Shown here piece by piece: positions 35,217-43,633 of a DNA stretch of 64,000 nt. How positions within the stretch are numbered: position 1 is the first letter of the stretch; every line of letters starts with the position of its first letter. The stretch spans positions 246,152-310,151 of the forward strand of contig NZ_LIXZ01000005.1 in assembly GCF_001305855.1 (NCBI RefSeq), given 5' to 3'. The notes under the pieces were generated by a model. It worked only from the letters and a program-made list of their open reading frames with translations, searched no databases and had not been told where the DNA came from. Made by a program: the position numbers and the translations under genes. Source of the stretch: Rossellomorea vietnamensis (GTDB lineage Bacteria; Bacillota; Bacilli; Bacillales; Bacillaceae_B).

Positions 35217-35723
35217 ATGAATGTAACAGAAACATCACGCCTTACCCTGCGATGGGTGGAGATAACTGATGCAGAATTTATTAAAACATTGTTAAATGAA
35301 CCTGGATGGCTGAACTACATTGGAGATAAAGGGATTCGCACTATAGATGATGCGAAGAATTATATTGAGAATGGTCCCCGAGCCATGTATGAACGTGAAG
35401 GGTTTGGATTGTTCTTGGCAGAACGTAAGGATGATCGTGCACCGATCGGTTTATGTGGCCTGATTAAGCGAGACGGTCTCGAGGATGTTGATATTGGCTT
35501 TGCCTTTTTATCTGACTATCAATCTCAAGGATATGCATATGAAGCAGCATGCGCTACGGTGGAGTTTGCTAAAGAGCAGGGGATTAAACGTCTGGTGGCG
35601 ATTACGACAAAAGATAATGAATCTTCCTCTAGACTTCTTGAAAAATTGGATATGAAGTTTGAAGGATATGTGACACTGCCTGATGATACAGAAGAACTGA
35701 AAAAATACGGATTGACAATCTAA
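35217..35723 (+). CDS. GNAT acetyltransferase (RimJ/RimL type)
   Basis: This 168-aa protein opens with TSRLTLRWVEITDAEFIKTL and has DIGFAFLSDYQSQGYAYEA as acetyl-CoA segment, then SSRLLEKLDMKFEGYV, all typical of the RimJ/RimL group that acetylates protein N-termini or small amines. GAGG lies eight bases before ATG 35217. Single gene with its own terminator. Confidence 0.85.
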   Translation: MNVTETSRLTLRWVEITDAEFIKTLLNEPGWLNYIGDKGIRTIDDAKNYIENGPRAMYEREGFGLFLAERKDDRAPIGLCGLIKRDGLEDVDIGFAFLSDYQSQGYAYEAACATVEFAKEQGIKRLVAITTKDNESSSRLLEKLDMKFEGYVTLPDDTEELKKYGLTI

Positions 35724-35760
35724 CTAAAAGGGGAATTTAAACACAAGGTTTCTCATATCG

Positions 35761-35793
35761 AAAAGAGCTGGGGCATATACGGACAGCTCTTTT
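35761..35793 (+). terminator. Terminator of the RimL-like gene
   Basis: AAAAGAGCTG and CAGCTCTTTT form a perfect 10-bp stem with a 13-base loop and T-rich 3' side. Confidence 0.8.
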
Positions 35794-35814
35794 CCTTAAC
35801 CTCTATTAATAAGA

Positions 35815-35844
35815 AAACGCCTAACCTATTTCAGGTAAGCGTTT
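35815..35844 (-). terminator. Terminator of the third Nudix gene
   Basis: On the minus strand AAACGCTTACCT pairs with AGGTTAGGCGTTT (one bulge), followed by TTCTTATT. Confidence 0.75.
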
Positions 35845-35849
35845 ATATC

Positions 35850-36362
35850 CTATTCATATAATTTCTTTAATTCTTCCAAAACATAGTTTTCCCTTTTAAT
35901 CCACCGATTGTTCTCGTACTTGTCCATCAGCATTTCATTCCCTTCAATGGCCTCATCCATTGTAACCCATCGGGGAGTCATCTCAAGCTCCGACTCATAT
36001 TCTTCTAATTGTTGTGGTATTCTATCCCCGTCTGAAAGTTCGCAATGAAAGTAGTGGGAAGTCATTTCGAATAATGTACCCGCTTCATACATGTCCATAT
36101 ATCTTTGTGTCACGATACCAACAGGCTCTTTTACCATGCAATGTATGTAGCCGGTTTCTTCAGCCACTTCCCTTATGAGGGCAGCAGACAGACTTTCACC
36201 TTCTTCGACCCCGCCTCCCGGAAATTTATAATCTCCCCTATTGGAATGCATGAGAAGGATTTTACCATCTTGTATGATCACTGCTTTCACTGCGGTTCTA
36301 TATTTCATATTGTATTCCATGATCTCACTTTTTGGTTTTCCCAATACGGTTTCAAACAACAC
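35850..36362 (-). CDS. Nudix hydrolase
   Basis: A 170-aa protein with a complete Nudix box (FPGGGVEEGESLSAAL, then IREVAEETGY). It is the third Nudix gene within 7 kb. I place the start at GTG 36362, after AAAGGAGAGACA; the frame extends 22 codons further without a ribosome site. The acidic C-terminus with DKYENNRWIKREN is common in NUDIX proteins of Bacillus. Substrate unknown. Confidence 0.85.
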   Translation of the reverse strand: MLFETVLGKPKSEIMEYNMKYRTAVKAVIIQDGKILLMHSNRGDYKFPGGGVEEGESLSAALIREVAEETGYIHCMVKEPVGIVTQRYMDMYEAGTLFEMTSHYFHCELSDGDRIPQQLEEYESELEMTPRWVTMDEAIEGNEMLMDKYENNRWIKRENYVLEELKKLYE

Positions 36363-36540
36363 TGTCTCTCCTTTCCCTCGAATAGTATAGAATAATAGAT
36401 AGTTCAACGACTTGATTTGAAAAGACAATCACTTCTTCCAATTTAATAATGGAGCCGAAATGACTTATACAAATACGTACCATTAAATAGAATTCGACAA
36501 AATTCCCTAATCTCCTTCAGGTGAATGAACATTCACTAAA

Positions 36541-36569
36541 AAAGAAAAACGCTTAAGAACTAAGCGTTT
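36541..36569 (-). terminator. Terminator of citA
   Basis: AAACGCTTA and TAAGCGTTT form a perfect 9-bp stem with a five-base loop, followed on the minus strand by TTCTTTTTTAG. Confidence 0.82.
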
Positions 36570-36610
36570 CACCATTTACCCCCATAAGAAGAACACGCAG
36601 GTTATTCATT

Positions 36611-37696
36611 TTAGGCTTTCCTTATTCCAATATATTCGGATTGCGGTCTGAATATAATATTGTTTTCAGCCTGCTCCAATACATGCGCTGTCCAACCCAC
36701 GATGCGAGAGGCTGTAAATGTAGGTGTGAATAAATCTGATGGCAGATTAATCGATTTCATGATGGCGGCAGCATAAAATTCCACATTGGTGTATAGGGAC
36801 CTCCCTGGTTTCATTTCAGCTAAAAGTTCGATGGCTTTCTTCTCAACAAATAGTGCCAAATCCAAAGAGGGATCATCGCCCTGATTTTCTAACAGCTTCT
36901 TTCTTAAAGCGATGGCTCTTGGATCATGAGTCTTATAGACGCGATGACCAAACCCCATCAGCTTCTCACCTTTCAGTACTTTCCCTCTGATGACACTTTC
37001 CGCTTTTTCTGCCACACCGATTTCGTTCAATAGGTCAATGACCCCGGACGGTGCCCCACCGTGAAGGGGACCTTTCATTGTCCCGATTGCTGAAGTGATG
37101 GCCGAAACGAGATCAGACTCCGTTGAGGCCGTGACTCTTGCAGAGAAGGCAGAAGCATTCATCCCGTGTTCCAGGGTAAGGACCATATACGTTTCAAGTG
37201 CATCCGCAACCGCTTTAGACGGACTTTTTCCTGTTAACATGTATAGATAATTCTCCACATGGCTTAGCTCGGTAACTGGTTCGAATAGAGGTCGATCCAT
37301 CACCAGATTGAATCGGTATGCTATGATGGTAGGAATGACGGCTGTCAATCGCAAGGATTGCTCTATAGTCGGCTTCCAATTGTATTCTGGTACTCCTAGA
37401 GAGGAAATAACCGTCCTTAATGCACTCATGATGTCCATTTCTTCTGGTAGAGAATGAAGGATATCCTTCATTCCAGGTGTCAGTTTTCGATTAGTGTTCA
37501 ATCTATTCTTGATTTCCTCTGCATCCTCCTCTGTTGGAAGATAACCATACCACAACAAGAAAGCCGCTTCTTCAAATGACAGATGACTGATTTCCCCGAT
37601 TTCATATCCCCTATAGATAAGGATACCTTCCTTTCCATAAATGTGACTGATCGACGTTTGAGCGGCTACTATCCCTTTTAATCCTTCACTAAACAT
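36611..37696 (-). CDS. citA: Citrate synthase, CitA type
   Basis: This 361-aa citrate synthase condenses acetyl-CoA and oxaloacetate. Catalytic segments: GPLHGGAP (His212), MGFGHRVYKTHDPRA (His251), and TNVEFYAAA, where Glu306 occupies the place of the catalytic Asp found as NVDFY in CitZ. The divergent LysR gene upstream gives the citA/citR arrangement of B. subtilis, where CitA is the minor isozyme. The start is ATG 37696 with GGGG nine bases upstream; an in-frame TTG at 37705 is less likely. 2-Methylcitrate synthase activity is an alternative. Confidence 0.9.
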   Translation of the reverse strand: MFSEGLKGIVAAQTSISHIYGKEGILIYRGYEIGEISHLSFEEAAFLLWYGYLPTEEDAEEIKNRLNTNRKLTPGMKDILHSLPEEMDIMSALRTVISSLGVPEYNWKPTIEQSLRLTAVIPTIIAYRFNLVMDRPLFEPVTELSHVENYLYMLTGKSPSKAVADALETYMVLTLEHGMNASAFSARVTASTESDLVSAITSAIGTMKGPLHGGAPSGVIDLLNEIGVAEKAESVIRGKVLKGEKLMGFGHRVYKTHDPRAIALRKKLLENQGDDPSLDLALFVEKKAIELLAEMKPGRSLYTNVEFYAAAIMKSINLPSDLFTPTFTASRIVGWTAHVLEQAENNIIFRPQSEYIGIRKA

Positions 37697-37720
37697 GCAA
37701 AACAACCCCTTTTCCTTTAT

Positions 37721-37733
37721 TACAATTATTGTA
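37721..37733. promoter_or_regulatory. Candidate CitR operator in the citA-citR gap
   Basis: TACAATTATTGTA is a perfect dyad with LysR-type spacing (T-N11-A), located 25 bases before the citA start. A related TTACAAT stretch recurs at about 37780. The position suits autoregulation and citA control. Confidence 0.45.
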
Positions 37734-37811
37734 TAATGGATTTATAATTAAGAAAATTAAATATATTTAATTGAATTGATTACAATTTATAATAAAGATG
37801 AGGTGGATCCA

Positions 37812-38690
37812 GTGGATTTGAATATCATTAAAACGTTTATTATCGCGGCTGAGATCAATCATTTCAGAAAAGCTGCCGAGCGATTATATATCTCACAGCC
37901 GACCGTGACGGTACATATTAAACAACTTGAAAAGGAACTCGGAGTAGCCCTTTTCGAAAGAGAAGGCAAGAAAATCAAACTGACAGAAGCGGGGAGATCT
38001 TATTTACAAAATGCTAAGAGATTGATCGAGGTTTATGAGGAAGGCATAACCGACATTCAATCCTTTAGTCAGGGATACACGACCACACTCAAAATGGCCA
38101 TTTCCCCTTTGATTGCTGATAATGTATTACCTTTTGTTTTAAAACAATATCTGGAGAAACATCCCCAAGTTGAAATATCGGTTGAAATCATTGAATCTAC
38201 GGAAATAGAAAAGGCAGTTTTGGAAGAAAGGGTGGATATCGGACTTTCCTGTCTCCCCTCTTTTAGTCCTGAACTTGAACAGACTCTTTTATTTACTGAT
38301 AAAGTCATTTTGGTGGCTCCTCATGATGGAAGGGATTTTGAATCTGCACCGCCCCTGGAAGAAGAGGAGTTACTGGCATCGAATTACTTATTGACCCATA
38401 ATCATCCTTCCTATTGGGATGAACTTTGTTATACCATCAAACAATTTTATCCGAAAACAAGGATGATGAGAGTTTCGCAGACACATATTACGAAGCGATT
38501 CATCGCAGAAGGACTCGGCGTATCCTATCTACCCTCCTCGTCAGTCAGGAGAGAACTTTTGGAAGGGAGGCTTTTGGAGGTCCATACAAGTGCTTTTCCC
38601 ATGCCACAAGCTAATACCTACGCGATAACAAAATATCTGCATAAAACACAGAAGGAATTTTTACGATTCCTTTCTCGCTTCAGAGTATGA
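37812..38690 (+). CDS. citR: LysR-type regulator CitR
   Basis: This 292-aa LysR protein has the N-terminal winged helix-turn-helix (FIIAAEINHFRKAAERLYIS, then QPTVTVHIKQLEKELG) and the C-terminal type 2 periplasmic-binding-fold sensor. In B. subtilis CitR represses citA. The start is GTG 37812, after GATGAGGTGGATCCA; 12 in-frame codons upstream overlap the promoter region. It is divergent from citA over 115 bases. Confidence 0.88.
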   Translation: MDLNIIKTFIIAAEINHFRKAAERLYISQPTVTVHIKQLEKELGVALFEREGKKIKLTEAGRSYLQNAKRLIEVYEEGITDIQSFSQGYTTTLKMAISPLIADNVLPFVLKQYLEKHPQVEISVEIIESTEIEKAVLEERVDIGLSCLPSFSPELEQTLLFTDKVILVAPHDGRDFESAPPLEEEELLASNYLLTHNHPSYWDELCYTIKQFYPKTRMMRVSQTHITKRFIAEGLGVSYLPSSSVRRELLEGRLLEVHTSAFPMPQANTYAITKYLHKTQKEFLRFLSRFRV

Positions 38691-38695
38691 AGAAA

Positions 38696-38729
38696 GATGC
38701 CCTGTTCATGTTACAGTGAACAGGGCATC
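38696..38729. terminator. Bidirectional terminator between citR and methyltransferase
   Basis: GATGCCCTGTTCA and TGAACAGGGCATC form a perfect 13-bp stem with an eight-base loop between convergent genes. Confidence 0.85.
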
Positions 38730-38733
38730 CGCT

Positions 38734-39444
38734 TTACATATGATCTTTTTGAAAAAGTCCAGTCAGTAGGTCAGAGACGCCGAATTGGTTCTCTGTATCT
38801 TTTTTATCGATCATTTTTCTGATTTCAATGGGCTTTAATGAATGGAAAACCCTCCTTAATCGTTCTTCTGTATACCCCAATCCTCCCATCAGTGAGCCTT
38901 TTTTATATACTTCCCAATCGGATATATCAGAACCTCCTAATTCCCCGCCTTTATAAAAGCACGTTATGCCAAAGTGTCCTTCATGCTTTAACGTTCTTTC
39001 AATAAGATTTATGTAACTTATCCTTCTATGAGGAGCAATATGGTGAAAACATCCTGAATCGTATATGAAGTCGTACTTCCCGATGTTTAGGTCACAATCA
39101 AATATATTTTGATGAAGAAAGTTTATGGTTAGATTTCTTCCGTCAGCTCTTTCCTTGGCCCACTCGAGGGACGTTTTGGATACATCGACTGCATCAACCT
39201 CAAATCCCCTTTCTGCAAGGTAAATGGCATTCCTGCCCGGGCCGCAGCCAAATTCAAGTACTTTTCCTGGGCTGACAGTACCGCGTTCAACATAAGACAC
39301 TAAATTCTCGTCAGGTGCATTAACAAAGATAGGTATTGATTTCTCTCGATCAGAAAAAAACTCATCCCAAAATGGTTCAGGCTCCCGTAAGTATGAATCT
39401 AGCATCGTAAGTATATCATCGTAAGTATGAATTTTTTCTTCCAT
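38734..39444 (-). CDS. Class I SAM-dependent methyltransferase
   Basis: This 236-aa methyltransferase has motif I VLEFGCGPGRNAIYLAERG, motif II acidic end VDAVDVS and motif post-II YDFIYDSGCFHHIAP. It is closest in style to small-molecule methyltransferases such as thiol or tellurite (TehB-like) enzymes. AAGGAGGGAACC precedes the ATG. Single gene. Substrate unknown. Confidence 0.87.
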   Translation of the reverse strand: MEEKIHTYDDILTMLDSYLREPEPFWDEFFSDREKSIPIFVNAPDENLVSYVERGTVSPGKVLEFGCGPGRNAIYLAERGFEVDAVDVSKTSLEWAKERADGRNLTINFLHQNIFDCDLNIGKYDFIYDSGCFHHIAPHRRISYINLIERTLKHEGHFGITCFYKGGELGGSDISDWEVYKKGSLMGGLGYTEERLRRVFHSLKPIEIRKMIDKKDTENQFGVSDLLTGLFQKDHM

Positions 39445-39755
39445 ATGGTTCCCTCCTTAATCAACTGATTTCATCTTACTTTATTACAGTGAATGAAAGG
39501 TTACCACGATTTTACAAATATATTATTTAATGGTTTGATTAAAGGGTAAGAAAGAGCCATATATGCGATTTAACGACCCCAGAAAACCCATTTTAAAGGA
39601 TTTAAATGTCTTTAAAGGTAATGTGTATGTAAACTAGTTAAAGTTTGACCGAGAAGAATCTGAACACACTGAAGAGTGTAGTGACGATCAGCTAACCATA
39701 TGTTTTTGTTACATTTGTTACATTATTGTAATAAATAAGCGATAGATATAAAGAC
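39445..39755. other. Intergenic stretch without a supported gene
   Basis: 311 AT-rich bases between two minus-strand genes. It should hold the promoter of the methyltransferase gene. I see no ribosome-site-backed frame, strong hairpin or riboswitch. Confidence 0.4.
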
Positions 39756-40280
39756 TCAAGCCAATACTTTTTCCATGCGGATATCTGACCACATTTTATC
39801 ATTCCAATAAGTAAAGTCAGGGATCCTGGCTATTTCCTGATAGCCCATTTGCCTGTATAACTTATAAGCCTGGGTGTTAAACTCAAAAACACCAAGTTCG
39901 ATTCTATTTAGCCCGTGTTTTTTAATTTCCATTTCCAAATGACGAATGGCTTTATACCCTATTCCCCTTCCACGTGCCCCGGGATCTCCAATCGTAATCC
40001 CTACCCAGGCAGTTCCCCTCACTTTTTTATATAGATGACCGGGATCGATCATGTAATTCATTTCTCCCACAAGTTTGTTCTCCAGATATAGAAGAAACGT
40101 ATGGTGAGAATCCAATCGATCCTTCAATTCATCAAGATTCATATCGCTCTGTTGTTCAAGCTCTTCCCTGTTTTGATTTGGGTGAATGAATGGTATTAAA
40201 TCGGGATCGTTATCCCATTGATTTAAAGCTTTAAGGATAGTAGTGTTTGGGTGGGTTAATTTTTTAATGTGAAGATTCAT
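39756..40280 (-). CDS. GNAT acetyltransferase
   Basis: This 174-aa GNAT protein has the acetyl-CoA loop VGITIGDPGARGRGIGYKAI, followed by NRIELGVFEFNTQAYKLYRQ and MGYQEIARIPDF. The last segments resemble RimJ/RimL and spermidine acetyltransferases. ATG 40280 follows AGAGGAAAAGAG; the frame extends seven codons upstream. Monocistronic. Confidence 0.85.
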   Translation of the reverse strand: MNLHIKKLTHPNTTILKALNQWDNDPDLIPFIHPNQNREELEQQSDMNLDELKDRLDSHHTFLLYLENKLVGEMNYMIDPGHLYKKVRGTAWVGITIGDPGARGRGIGYKAIRHLEMEIKKHGLNRIELGVFEFNTQAYKLYRQMGYQEIARIPDFTYWNDKMWSDIRMEKVLA

Positions 40281-40472
40281 CTCTTTTCCTCTCTTTCTCA
40301 TTCTAGAAGATAAAGTGAAAAGACCACAGAATGTAACAGGTGATCATTATTTCTAACGCATAATTGTTAGAATATTCAATCATAAATGTGTATAGCTTCT
40401 CACACGTTTATGTTATGCTTAAAGAAACCTGGTGTAAAGGGAAGAATTTCTTTGGACGAGAGGTGAGGATAT

Positions 40473-41033
40473 ATGGAAGTCTTACATGATGTAAAGCTAG
40501 GAACGATACAAAAAGGTCATGTTTTTTATCCATTTCAACAGGAGGAAGCCTACATACGAAATTTGATGTTATTTATTCGGGGTGGTTTGGAAAATAAGCA
40601 ACACATGCTGATAGTTGAAAGCATGAGAAATATCACCAAGGTCAAGAATAGAATGAACAGATTGTATACCGAAGAACAGCTCTCATCCATTTCATTAGTT
40701 GATAACTTTGACTACTATTTTTTTCATGGAGATTTTAACACTCAGCATATTCTCAGAGCTTTCCAGAAAGATCTCTCCGTCATTAAGAACTTGAATTCTT
40801 CCATAAGAACCTGGGGCCATGTCGAATGGGTCGCGGAAGAACCAAACTCAAATTTAATCAAAGAGTTTGAATCGATTGCTGATGATTATGTTCATCAGGA
40901 AGGCATGCTTTCTGTTTGCGCATATCAGGGCAACAGCTTATCAAGTACAATGACAGAAACATTGGAAATGCTTCATCAATATGTGTTGACTGATGAAGGT
41001 TTTCGATTATCCATGCTATATAAAAGGAAGTAA
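40473..41033 (+). CDS. MEDS domain protein (DcmR-type sensory domain)
   Basis: This 186-aa protein opens with QKGHVFYPFQQEEAYIRNLM, LFIRGGLENKQHMLIVES and ends helical, which fits the MEDS domain (methanogen/methylotroph, DcmR sensory) found alone or fused to kinases and regulators. It probably senses a small molecule or partner protein in the cytosol. No kinase or DNA-binding domain is attached. In Bacillus such single-domain proteins occur near sigma-B-type regulators, but no such partner is next door here. GAGGTGAGG precedes the ATG. Its own terminator follows. Confidence 0.75.
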   Translation: MEVLHDVKLGTIQKGHVFYPFQQEEAYIRNLMLFIRGGLENKQHMLIVESMRNITKVKNRMNRLYTEEQLSSISLVDNFDYYFFHGDFNTQHILRAFQKDLSVIKNLNSSIRTWGHVEWVAEEPNSNLIKEFESIADDYVHQEGMLSVCAYQGNSLSSTMTETLEMLHQYVLTDEGFRLSMLYKRK

Positions 41034-41038
41034 ACTTT

Positions 41039-41063
41039 AAAGACCCCTTTACAATGGGTCTTT
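41039..41063 (+). terminator. Terminator of the MEDS gene
   Basis: AAAGACCC and GGGTCTTT form an 8-bp stem followed by TATTTAT. Confidence 0.75.
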
Positions 41064-41280
41064 TATTTATGAACTTGTTTGTCCTTTTTCAGGAGGGCTT
41101 TACGTATGGGGCATATGTCCATCAAATAATGTTTACATCATCGATTTTATTCTCAATATATTTACACATCTGTTTCCTTATTTATATGATTCTCTTAAAA
41201 AAGGAATGGTTCTATGAACCACTTCCCCCCAATAACTATAACTATAATGCTTTCTACATTTATAGTTAGGAGGGGCTCTT

Positions 41281-41715
41281 GTGAAAGGAACCATTAATCC
41301 CATCAAACTGAACGAAATCATTGAATATGAGGATCTTCTTCCTGAAACATTTACCGGAACTTCTTTAAAGCCAGGGCGTATTGTACAAATCGTGTACTGG
41401 ATCAAACCCGGTAAATCTTTCATTACGTATGATATCCTTGATGGCAAAAAGAAATATGTAAACATTGAAGATTCTCCCTCCCCGCCTTCGGTTCAAAGGC
41501 GGGAAATCAGCTATCAAACGTTATTTGAACTGAATCAACCGGTCGATATTGAGATAGCCGGAGTGAAGAGACCTTCTGTCGTCGTATCGATCAACATTCA
41601 GTGGAATGATGAGGGCACGGAGATTTCTTACGGAGTGACTGATCGGACGGATACAACTTATTTTGGTGTGCGGGAAGAGTTGTTGGTTAAATGGAATCCA
41701 GCATATGCCCGATAG
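41281..41715 (+). CDS. Hypothetical beta-rich protein
   Basis: A 144-aa protein starting at GTG 41281, after GGAGGGG. Strand-like segments (GRIVQIVYWIKPGKSFITYD, then SVVVSINIQWNDEGTEISYG) suggest a small beta-barrel or SH3-like fold. It has no Cys, signal peptide or membrane segment. I recognise no family. It is a single gene with a strong terminator behind it. Confidence 0.6.
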   Translation: MKGTINPIKLNEIIEYEDLLPETFTGTSLKPGRIVQIVYWIKPGKSFITYDILDGKKKYVNIEDSPSPPSVQRREISYQTLFELNQPVDIEIAGVKRPSVVVSINIQWNDEGTEISYGVTDRTDTTYFGVREELLVKWNPAYAR

Positions 41716-41770
41716 ATCTCGAAAACGCTACGGAATATATAAAGAAGCCTCACACAAGTCCACTTATACC

Positions 41771-41813
41771 AAAAGGTACCAGGCTCCTCTATCGGGACCC
41801 TGGTACCTTTTTA
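41771..41813. terminator. Bidirectional terminator before the GIY-YIG gene
   Basis: AAAAGGTACCAGG and CCTGGTACCTTTT form a perfect 13-bp stem, with TTAATTC on the plus side, between convergent genes. Confidence 0.87.
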
Positions 41814-41817
41814 ATTC

Positions 41818-42192
41818 TTACTTATAGAACACTTTGTCTACATTATATTTCGCTTGCAGTTTATTGATGATGTATGTCTCATAAATGTCACGATCCATTG
41901 CGTCTTCTACGATAGCTACGTCGATTCGGTAGACTTCGCCTCTGTGATTACGCAGTGGTGATACGGTATCTTCAAGATGCTTTTTGACTCTTTGTCGCAG
42001 CTTTCTAGCTTTCCCAACGAAAAGAAGTTCATCATTGATATTATAAAATAAGATGATGCCGCCCTTGTCTCTTGGAATTTCATGAAGATCGATAAAGCCT
42101 TGGATGCTTTTGATCTTTGGTTCTTCAGAGTCTTTTGGCTGCTTTCGTTCCGTTATGGAAATATCCGCCTGAGGGATTTGAATGTTTATCAT
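41818..42192 (-). CDS. GIY-YIG nuclease family protein
   Basis: This 124-aa protein carries a degenerate GIY-YIG core: GGIILFYNINDELLFVGKAR (in place of GIY-x-YIG), basic KLRQRVKKHL, the catalytic Glu in DIYETYIIN and a final Asn in KYNVDK. It resembles the N-terminal nuclease of UvrC-like single-domain proteins. Nuclease activity is possible but the altered motif makes it uncertain. Ribosome site AAGGACG is somewhat far from the ATG. Confidence 0.72.
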   Translation of the reverse strand: MINIQIPQADISITERKQPKDSEEPKIKSIQGFIDLHEIPRDKGGIILFYNINDELLFVGKARKLRQRVKKHLEDTVSPLRNHRGEVYRIDVAIVEDAMDRDIYETYIINKLQAKYNVDKVFYK

Positions 42193-42292
42193 GAATGGTC
42201 ACGTCCTTTGTTTGCTGTAAGAGGTAATAGTAACACAAAAAGGTTGGAATTACTATACAACGAAGCACTTACCATTAAAATAAAGAGTGCTT

Positions 42293-42604
42293 TTACACAT
42301 AACGCAGTCCGATCCTATTATTGAAGATTTGATTCCTATTTTTAAAAACAAAGAAATTATTTCTAAAGTCGATGGTCAGATCATGTTCATACGTATCTTC
42401 AAAGTCCTCGTTAACAATGAATTCGAGATTTTCCGAATGGATGATTTTCTCATCGGATTCCGCTTCTCTCCTCTCTACTACTTTCATTTCATATATGTTG
42501 TTGACAATATCACAGCTTCCCATGTCAAAGGATAACTGAATGATTTTCCCCTCAGGAATTTCGTTCAATTTTTCTTTTGCTGTTGGTGTGATCTCTAATT
42601 TCAA
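42293..42604 (-). CDS. HesB/YneR-type iron-sulfur biosynthesis-like protein
   Basis: This 103-aa protein starts MKLEITPTAKEKLNEIPEGK and contains LSFDMGSCDIVNNIYEMKVV, matching the shorter YneR/YqkB branch of the HesB-like family. It lacks the C-terminal CxC that classical A-type carriers use, so direct Fe-S carrier function is doubtful. A TTG start follows AGGAGGGTGCTACA. It is 12 bases downstream of the lipid kinase gene and probably co-transcribed with it. Confidence 0.68.
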   Translation of the reverse strand: MKLEITPTAKEKLNEIPEGKIIQLSFDMGSCDIVNNIYEMKVVERREAESDEKIIHSENLEFIVNEDFEDTYEHDLTIDFRNNFFVFKNRNQIFNNRIGLRYV

Positions 42605-42616
42605 TGTAGCACCCTC

Positions 42617-43504
42617 CTACTTCTTATTTGGAACGAGTATGTCCAGATGCTGCTTTAAGTTCTCAATTGTGATCGGAAGCATATCTCCTTCATCCCCGTC
42701 GACATTGGCTATCATCTCATAGGTAGAGTTTGCCTGAAGGTTGGTAACTTTCATATAGTGAACGTGCTCGCTTCCTGCTAATTCACCTAACAGGATTTTC
42801 GGTAATAAAAGGAGGAACTGAGGCAAAGCCATATCTTTAATGATGAAGACATGTAGCTGTCCATCATTCACCTTCGCTTCCGGTGCGATCGTTTCCATTC
42901 CACCAACCGAATTGGTGAGGGCTATGAGCATAAGAAGGGCTTCCCCTTCCCAATCATGCTCGGATTGTACCTTAAGCTCGAACGGCTGCTTCTCCTTCAT
43001 CTTCTTCATTCCTTCTATTATATAGGCAAGTGGCCCAAGCTTTGACTTTTGTTCGACAGGTGTGGAAAATGACGCCTCTGCCAATGCACCGACTGCCACA
43101 ATATTGACGAAGTATCGATCATTGATCTTTCCAACGTCGGTTTTTTGTACATGGTTTTGTTTGAAGATCTCGATTGCTTCTTCAGGTTTCATTGGGATAT
43201 TGAGGGCCCGTGCAAAATCATTGACCGTTCCGAGTGGGATCAAACCAAATAACGGACGATGCTCTTGTTCAGCCATTCCATTAATGGCTTCATTGATCGT
43301 TCCATCCCCTCCCATAGCGGCCAGGAAATCATACCTTTTCTCACAAGCTTCCCTCGCAAATTCCATTGCGTCCCCCTCTCCTTTAGTCAAACGCAAAAAG
43401 GTCTCGTATCCCATCTCCTTCATCGTTTTAAGTGCATGGTCACTATAATGTTTTCCCAATTCCTTACCGGAAGATGGATTGACGATTAACATGGCTTGCT
43501 TCAC
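42617..43504 (-). CDS. Diacylglycerol/lipid kinase family protein
   Basis: This 295-aa lipid kinase shows MLIVNPSSGK near the N-terminus, the ATP motif GGDGTINEAINGM and the substrate-loop segment IPLGTVNDFARAL. Family members phosphorylate diacylglycerol or related lipids for membrane lipid turnover (DgkB, BmrU and YtlR relatives). It is a soluble, membrane-associated type. GTG start, preceded by AAAAGGGAGG. First gene of an operon with the HesB-like gene. Confidence 0.87.
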   Translation of the reverse strand: MKQAMLIVNPSSGKELGKHYSDHALKTMKEMGYETFLRLTKGEGDAMEFAREACEKRYDFLAAMGGDGTINEAINGMAEQEHRPLFGLIPLGTVNDFARALNIPMKPEEAIEIFKQNHVQKTDVGKINDRYFVNIVAVGALAEASFSTPVEQKSKLGPLAYIIEGMKKMKEKQPFELKVQSEHDWEGEALLMLIALTNSVGGMETIAPEAKVNDGQLHVFIIKDMALPQFLLLLPKILLGELAGSEHVHYMKVTNLQANSTYEMIANVDGDEGDMLPITIENLKQHLDILVPNKK

Positions 43505-43633
43505 GCTATTTCCTCCCTTTTATATTATGTATTTCATTAGGCTTTACCCTAAATGTAAAGAGAGGAATCCTTTTCCAACGTGAAAAAGCAAGGAAACCAA
43601 TTGGAATACCCGTTTTCCAAATCATCAACATGA

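Noticed and set aside
41054..41269. 71-aa hydrophobic frame on the plus strand after the MEDS gene
   Set aside because: It starts inside the terminator of the MEDS gene and has no ribosome site; the hydrophobic composition follows from AT-rich DNA.
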